This document shows positions 58,777-64,000 of a DNA stretch of 64,000 nucleotides, in pieces. Numbering within the stretch: position 1 is the stretch's first letter; every line of letters starts with the position of its first letter. A program made the position numbers and the translations under genes. The notes beneath the pieces were generated by a model that saw only the letters and a list, made by a program, of their open reading frames with translations, was not told the DNA's origin and searched no databases. Source of the DNA: Flavobacterium agrisoli (GTDB lineage: Bacteria; Bacteroidota; Bacteroidia; Flavobacteriales; Flavobacteriaceae); contig NZ_JAEHFV010000009.1 of the NCBI RefSeq assembly GCF_016522065.1, positions 1-64,000 of the forward strand. Reading direction: 5' to 3'.

Positions 58777-60606
58777 ATGGATAATAATTTAAAAAAGCTT
58801 ATTCCTTTTGTAGCCAATTATAAAAAACACATTTACCTAAATGTGTTTTTTAATATTTTCTATGCCCTTTTTTCAACCTTATTAATGGTATCGATGATAC
58901 CAACTTTAAATGTACTTTTTGGTCTTAATAAAAAAGTCCACCAAGCGCCCATTTATACAGGTATTGGACATATAAAAGGTTTTGCCGAGGAGTATTTGAA
59001 CTATCAAATAACCATTTTAACAGAAAATAGTGGTTTTAAAATAGCGCTATTGTTTGTTATTTCCATAATTATAATCACTGCTTTTTTAAAGAATATTACC
59101 AATTATTTTGCTTCTTATCATGTGACTCGATTAAGAAATGGAGTGCTGAGGGATATGCGTCAAAAATTATATGCAAAAATTGTAAGTTTACCTGTTTCCT
59201 ATTATTCCGAAAAAAGAAAGGGTGATGTAATGGCGCGAATGTTGGGCGATATCAACGATGTCCAAAATTCCTTTTTTCAAATATTAGAATTGGTGGTGCG
59301 CGAACCGTTAACGATTTTATTTTCTATCGTGACAATGTTTATTATCAGTCCTAAATTAACGTTGTTTGTTTTTGTTTTTATTCCGGTTTCAGGAATAATT
59401 ATTTCGAGAATCGGGAAAAATTTGAAACACAAATCCATTAAAGCCCAAAACGAAAATGGTATTTTTATTTCTATTGTCGATGAGACTTTAGGTGGACTAA
59501 AAGTGGTAAAAGGTTACAATGCCGAAAAATCGTTCATTCAAAAATTTGACGATTCGATAAATCGATTGTTACGTCTTTCTAATAGTATTGGGAACAAGAA
59601 TAATCTAGCTTCGCCTTTGAGTGAATTTTTAGGAATTGTCACTATCGCCGTTTTGTTGTGGTTTGGTGCGCAACTGGTGGTAGAAGATAAATCGATTACA
59701 TCGGCAACGTTTATTACTTATATTGCGTTGGCTTACACAATTTTAACGCCTGCAAAAGCCATTTCAAGAGCTTCTTATCAGGTGAAAACAGGATTGGCTG
59801 CTGCCGAAAGAGTCTTTAGTTTGATGGATCAGGAAAATATAATCGTAGATAAACCGAATGCCATAAACAAAGAAACGTTTGACGATGCCATTCGTTTAGA
59901 AAATATTAATTTCCGATACGAAAAAGAAAATGTGCTGAAGCAGTTTACACTCGAAATTCCGAAAGGAAAAACAGTAGCGCTTGTAGGACAATCGGGTTCA
60001 GGAAAAAGTACTATTGCCAATTTATTAACTCGTTTTTACGATGTTAACGAAGGTAAAATTACGATTGATAATGTCGATATTAAAGACTTGTCAATGCAAT
60101 CGCTTCGGGATTTGATGGGCTTGGTTACGCAGGATTCTATTTTGTTTAATGATACCATCAAATACAATATTGCTTTAGGAAAACCCGGAGCAACCGATGA
60201 AGAAATTATCGAAGCATTAAAAATTGCCAATGCCTATGAATTTGTTAAAGATTTACCGTTAGGCATCGAAACCAATGTAGGAGATAGTGGCAACAAATTA
60301 TCGGGAGGTCAAAAACAACGTTTGTCAATAGCAAGAGCGGTTTTGAAAAATCCACCGATTATGGTTTTAGACGAAGCAACTTCGGCTTTGGATACCGAAA
60401 GCGAAAAATTAGTACAAGTTGCGCTCGAAAATATGATGCAAAACCGAACTTCAGTAGTTATTGCTCACCGTTTATCGACCATTCAAAAAGCGGATATCAT
60501 TGTGGTGATGCAAAAAGGGCAAATTGTAGAGCAAGGCAGTCATGATGAGTTAATTAAACGTAATGGGATGTACAATAAATTGGTAAGCATGCAGTCGTTT
60601 GAATAA
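58777..60606 (+). CDS. MsbA-like ABC exporter (fused permease and ATPase)
   Basis: The 609-residue half-transporter has six helices in about 1-340 and the ABC domain from about 365. Walker A is GQSGSGKST, signature LSGGQKQRLS, Walker B IMVLDEATSALD, and the switch His in IAHRLST. The build matches MsbA-type lipid A flippases or drug exporters; an unusually long loop after the first helix (about 45-75) is present. Placement after glycosyltransferase and mutase suits an envelope-lipid role, which is inference. Confidence 0.93.
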   Translation: MDNNLKKLIPFVANYKKHIYLNVFFNIFYALFSTLLMVSMIPTLNVLFGLNKKVHQAPIYTGIGHIKGFAEEYLNYQITILTENSGFKIALLFVISIIIITAFLKNITNYFASYHVTRLRNGVLRDMRQKLYAKIVSLPVSYYSEKRKGDVMARMLGDINDVQNSFFQILELVVREPLTILFSIVTMFIISPKLTLFVFVFIPVSGIIISRIGKNLKHKSIKAQNENGIFISIVDETLGGLKVVKGYNAEKSFIQKFDDSINRLLRLSNSIGNKNNLASPLSEFLGIVTIAVLLWFGAQLVVEDKSITSATFITYIALAYTILTPAKAISRASYQVKTGLAAAERVFSLMDQENIIVDKPNAINKETFDDAIRLENINFRYEKENVLKQFTLEIPKGKTVALVGQSGSGKSTIANLLTRFYDVNEGKITIDNVDIKDLSMQSLRDLMGLVTQDSILFNDTIKYNIALGKPGATDEEIIEALKIANAYEFVKDLPLGIETNVGDSGNKLSGGQKQRLSIARAVLKNPPIMVLDEATSALDTESEKLVQVALENMMQNRTSVVIAHRLSTIQKADIIVVMQKGQIVEQGSHDELIKRNGMYNKLVSMQSFE

Positions 60607-60641
60607 TTTAAAGTAAATTTAAACTACAAAAATAGCCTAGC

Positions 60642-61343
60642 ATGTATGTCAAACATCCTAATATTAAATTGCCTGATGACCCCGATACGGTAGTATGGAA
60701 ATATTTGGATTTGTCTAAGTTTTTAGATTTACTGCTTTCTAAAAAATTATTCATGTCGCGTTCGGATAAATTTGAAGATCAGTACGAAGGCACTTTTAGC
60801 GAACCTACTTTTGGTGAAATTAAAAAATTAGCCGAAAATAATCCGGACTTTTTAAAATATTACAAGACACATCGCGAACATGTGGCTATTAGTAGCTGGC
60901 ATATTAACGAATACGAATCCTTTGCCATGTGGCAAATTTTTACTCAAAATAGCGAAGGCTTGGCCATACAATCAACGGTTGGTCGTTTGCAAAAGGCTTT
61001 AAATCCGGAAAATAATTTCAATCAATATATTGGTGAAGTAAATTATATCGATTACAAAAAAGAATACATTCCGTTTGATGATTTGTTTTTTCCTTTTTTG
61101 TTCAAACGAAAAAGTTTTCAATATGAACGAGAAGTTCGCATTATTACCGATACTTCGCACACCGGACAAAAACTGAATGACGGCTTAAAAATCAATGTAG
61201 ATTTGCAACACCTTATCGAAAAATTATACATTCATCCCAAATCGGAAAATTGGTATAAAAAACTGGTCATTGAGTTAATGAAGCAGCTTGATTTTGATAT
61301 TGCCATCGAAAAATCTGACTTAGAAAGTGATATTTTGATATAA
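60642..61343 (+). CDS. DUF2971 family protein
   Basis: The 233-residue soluble protein is of the DUF2971 family. WKYLDLSKFLDLLLSKKLFMSRSDKFEDQYEG and SSWHINEYESFAMWQIF are its marks, and FKRKSFQYEREVRIIT is near the end. The family turns up in many mobile and defence contexts, but this copy is in an ordinary operon. Its biochemical role is unknown. It lies 35 bp after the ABC exporter and ends at a terminator. Confidence 0.88.
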   Translation: MYVKHPNIKLPDDPDTVVWKYLDLSKFLDLLLSKKLFMSRSDKFEDQYEGTFSEPTFGEIKKLAENNPDFLKYYKTHREHVAISSWHINEYESFAMWQIFTQNSEGLAIQSTVGRLQKALNPENNFNQYIGEVNYIDYKKEYIPFDDLFFPFLFKRKSFQYEREVRIITDTSHTGQKLNDGLKINVDLQHLIEKLYIHPKSENWYKKLVIELMKQLDFDIAIEKSDLESDILI

Positions 61344-61373
61344 AAAAACCACTCGTTTTTATCGGAGTGGTTT
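61342..61373. terminator. Terminator between the DUF2971 and lipoprotein genes
   Basis: AAACCACTC pairs with GAGTGGTTT and is flanked by an A-run; it can serve both converging genes. Confidence 0.8.
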
Positions 61374-61393
61374 GCTTTTCTTCATAGAAAAAA

Positions 61394-62116
61394 TCAAATA
61401 GGTTGATAATTTTTTACTTCCCATTTAGTAGAGTTCAACTCAATATAATTGTAATGTAAGACATCATTTTTGTCAAATTGTCCGTTTTTGTTGGTGTCTT
61501 CTATGGTTCTAAAATACAAACGGTTTTTAAACTCAACCAAATTCCAATCAATTAATTCCTGAAAATCTGCTGACTTTTTGGTAAAATTATCGCCACCCAT
61601 ATAGCTTAAATACAGTGCTTTAATGTCCCCAGTGTCAATTTTTCCATCTTGATTGGTGTCGGTATCAATCATGGTGTAAACCATAATTTGGTTGTTCGTT
61701 TTATCAGCAATTGGTTTCAAATAAGTAGCTGTCAAAATTAAAGCGGGTTTGTCTGTCAACGGTCTAATCGAATCCGAATCAATTCTTTGAAATTTAAGAT
61801 TTTGTAAATAACCAGTAATTTCATATTCGCCCAAATTGGATATGGTAAAACTCAAATCGTTTACACTCGAACTCCCGTAGCGGGCTTTTACACCTCGCTC
61901 GTACACACTTAAATCGCCTACAGGATGAATAAGATATTGCGTGCCCTGCATTTGAATGGGTAAGTCGGCAACAGCTATTTGAGAAGAATCTATTTTGGTT
62001 GTTATTTTGCTGGTTTTAGCATCGTAAGTCACTTTGGGTTGCTCGGGTGCTTGCTCTTTGCAACTTGCCAAGCATAAAGCTAAAACGGCGCTTATGAAAA
62101 ATGGAAATTGTTTCAT
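61394..62116 (-). CDS. Lipoprotein with two EF-hand-like calcium loops
   Basis: The 240-residue exported lipoprotein has a lipobox LASC (Cys about residue 19). Two loops, DTNQDGKIDTGDI and DTNKNGQFDKNDV, match the DxNxDGxID pattern of EF-hand/dockerin-type calcium binding. The rest is beta-rich with no catalytic motif. It lies 93 bp after a TonB-dependent receptor on the same strand, so it may be a surface partner of that receptor. No family name can be given. Confidence 0.8.
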   Translation of the reverse strand: MKQFPFFISAVLALCLASCKEQAPEQPKVTYDAKTSKITTKIDSSQIAVADLPIQMQGTQYLIHPVGDLSVYERGVKARYGSSSVNDLSFTISNLGEYEITGYLQNLKFQRIDSDSIRPLTDKPALILTATYLKPIADKTNNQIMVYTMIDTDTNQDGKIDTGDIKALYLSYMGGDNFTKKSADFQELIDWNLVEFKNRLYFRTIEDTNKNGQFDKNDVLHYNYIELNSTKWEVKNYQPI

Positions 62117-62209
62117 TTTATTTTTCTTAAATATAATTTCAAATGTAAGGAATTTGAATTATTAAAAATGTTAATCCTTAATTTTTGCGGTGTAATTTAT
62201 TCCTCTCGA

Positions 62210-64000
62210 TTATAGGCGCATATTTACTTTTACATTAAAAACCCTCGAGGTCATATAATTAGGAATAGCATATTCGTTTTTAGAATATACATCGCGAACC
62301 CAAGTATTGGTAATGGCATTTTGATTGTTGAAAAGATTGAAAATTTCTAAGCCTACAGCCAATTCTTTAAAATTATTCAGCCAATTTTGTTTGTTTCGAA
62401 TGGTATTGGCATCGATAAAAACTTTAGAAAATCCAACATCAGCTCTTCGGTAATCGTTAAGTCGGTTTTGATACAAATATGGATCCGAATAGGAGGGAGC
62501 CCCGCCCGGAAGTCCGGTGTTGTAAACCAAGTTCAAATAAATTTTTACACTTGGAATAGCCGGCATATAATCCTGAAACAAAAGAGCGAACTTCAAACGT
62601 TGATCGGTTGGTCGTGCAATATACCCTTTGTTGTCGTAGTTTTCTTCGGTCTTTAAATATCCAAAACTCAACCAAGATTCGGTGCCAGGAACAAACTCCC
62701 CATTCAAACGTAAATCGAGTCCTTGTGCGTAGGCTTTGGCGTTGTTATTGGCGATGTACCGAATACGGACGTTATCAATATTGTAAACGTTGACATCGTT
62801 GAGTGATTTATAATAGATTTCGCTGACCAACTTAAATGGGCGTTGCCACATTTTAAACTGATAATCATTGCCTAATACAATTTGAGCCGATTGTTGTGCT
62901 TTTACATTGGGTTGCACATCTCCATTGTAATCGCGAAGTTCTCGGTAAAAAGGGGGTTGATAATACAATCCACCCGATAGTCTGAAAACCATATTGGCAG
63001 TCCAATTGGGTTGAAGTGCAATTTGTGCTCTCGGACTAAATACCAATTGAGTATCACCTGAAATAGATGCTCCCGAAACTTGCCAATCCTGAAAACGAAC
63101 TCCAGCATTATACCAAATTTGATTGTTACCAAGGTTGCTTTTTTGATTCCATTGTACAAATCCCGAGTAGCGATTAATGGTATTAAAATTGGTTGCGTTT
63201 CGGTTTTGATAAGGAACTATTGGCCCTGTATAAGCGCTATAGGGTTGGTTATTATTCGGAAAATCCAAAATGGGTGGGTTTATCGAAAATCCGGCCGAAT
63301 CAATTACTTCCCATTCGTTTATCCTGTCACGGATAGATTCTCGGGTATATTTAACACCCCATTCAACACTGTTTTGATTCCAAAAATGATTTCCTTTTAA
63401 TTCGATATTCGCAATTAAAGCATCCAAATCATTGCGGGCATGGTTAAGTTGCGAGCCAATTCCGGTTGCATAATCTACATCCCCTACTTCGGCATTGGTA
63501 GGTTTTAAAAGGTATTGACCTAAAATATCATAATGTTCTTGTTCGGTAGTGTGATACAAAGAACCAATTACTTTAATGGTGCTGCTTTCTGAAAGTTTGT
63601 GAGTTGATTTAACAGCGCCAAAATAAGTTTCGTATTCATTTTTTTCTCGACCTTCATAATAAATTGCTAAGGTTAAAGGTTGATCTATTGTACCAAATTT
63701 GGTTTCGCGAGTTAAAGGTTGGTAGAGGTATTTATTTTGAGAAACGGCTCCTAAAAAACTCAGCTCCCACTGGTCTGAAACCTGATAATTAATATTGGTT
63801 TGTGCATCTAAAAAAGTCGGAGTATAATTGGTTTGGGTATCTTGACTGTTAACCAACATGCTGTTGTTGCGATAGCGAACTCCGGTAACGCCACTCCACT
63901 TTTTATTTTTTGAAACAAAATCAAAACCTGCGTTAACGCCTAATAAACTCGCTTGTAAATAGCTCGAAAATTCAGTTGGTTTTCGGTACGTAATGTCTAA
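62210..64000 (-). CDS. TonB-dependent outer-membrane receptor (partial, 5' end outside window)
   Basis: This is the C-terminal beta-barrel of a TonB-dependent receptor. The frame stays open to the right edge, where it reads DITYRKPTEFSSYLQASLLG, so the plug and TonB box lie outside the window; the ATG at 63859 is internal. Strand motifs run to the end (RVFNVKVNMRL, last strand). The last strands contain GFSKVF and ELAVGLEIFNLFNNQNAI, typical for Bacteroidota receptors. The substrate is unknown. The downstream lipoprotein may be its partner. Confidence 0.9.
   Translation of the reverse strand, partial: LDITYRKPTEFSSYLQASLLGVNAGFDFVSKNKKWSGVTGVRYRNNSMLVNSQDTQTNYTPTFLDAQTNINYQVSDQWELSFLGAVSQNKYLYQPLTRETKFGTIDQPLTLAIYYEGREKNEYETYFGAVKSTHKLSESSTIKVIGSLYHTTEQEHYDILGQYLLKPTNAEVGDVDYATGIGSQLNHARNDLDALIANIELKGNHFWNQNSVEWGVKYTRESIRDRINEWEVIDSAGFSINPPILDFPNNNQPYSAYTGPIVPYQNRNATNFNTINRYSGFVQWNQKSNLGNNQIWYNAGVRFQDWQVSGASISGDTQLVFSPRAQIALQPNWTANMVFRLSGGLYYQPPFYRELRDYNGDVQPNVKAQQSAQIVLGNDYQFKMWQRPFKLVSEIYYKSLNDVNVYNIDNVRIRYIANNNAKAYAQGLDLRLNGEFVPGTESWLSFGYLKTEENYDNKGYIARPTDQRLKFALLFQDYMPAIPSVKIYLNLVYNTGLPGGAPSYSDPYLYQNRLNDYRRADVGFSKVFIDANTIRNKQNWLNNFKELAVGLEIFNLFNNQNAITNTWVRDVYSKNEYAIPNYMTSRVFNVKVNMRL

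Overview
The window looks like a chromosomal segment of a Flavobacterium-like member of the Bacteroidota. The sequence is AT-rich and shows no Shine-Dalgarno signals. It has many Bacteroidota promoters (TTG, about 19 bp, TAnnTTTG) and typical flavobacterial core genes: short-form ProRS, type B L31, FadL/OmpP1, a TonB-dependent receptor, DUF4290, DUF4199, SIMPL and a HutI/glutamine cyclotransferase pair. Species cannot be named from the sequence alone. Left core (1-14618): rpsT, three tRNA-Glu genes and proS; a glycine/tryptophan-rich lipoprotein and a FadL-like porin; a small hydrolase, a lipid A-type acyltransferase, a rhomboid protease and a SIMPL protein; hutI and a glutamine cyclotransferase; SRP RNA; an SDR; a small transaldolase/F6P aldolase; tRNA-Arg; DUF2200; an aldo/keto reductase. 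Island (14707-39210, about 24.5 kb): a mobilizable element inserted into the 3' half of a tRNA-Met gene. Its ends are an 88-bp direct repeat (50 bp identical plus a near-identical terminator). At its right end it carries a tyrosine recombinase, an excisionase-like gene, an XRE regulator, a Toprim/CHC2-type primase, MobC, a MOB relaxase and a GC-rich hairpin cluster that is a good oriT candidate. No type IV secretion genes are present, so it would need a helper for transfer. The rest is defence-like cargo: an AbiE-type toxin-antitoxin pair; a minus-strand block with a SIR2-HerA pair; a CoiA-like nuclease with a long coiled coil; a second coiled-coil protein encoded in a different frame inside the same DNA; and a tight run of ABC-type ATPase, HNH nuclease, second ABC-type ATPase and a 1449-residue Mrr-like nuclease/STAND NTPase. 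Right core (39211-64000): an SRPBCC protein, a class IV aminotransferase, YqgE, HU, fmt, recQ, a P-loop ATPase, DUF493, DUF4290, murA, a CDF transporter, aroQ, a beta-barrel protein, an ABC-F ATPase, an AGCS symporter, a GlmU-like protein, rpmE2, DUF4199, a GT2 glycosyltransferase, a phosphoglucomutase, an MsbA-like ABC exporter, DUF2971, an EF-hand lipoprotein and a TonB-dependent receptor that runs off the right edge. The most unusual signals are the 863-nt two-frame coding region (26517-27379), whose two coiled-coil products have opposed charge patterns imposed by the genetic code, and the downstream ATPase-HNH-ATPase-STAND operon. No database search was possible, so family names rest on motifs read by eye.
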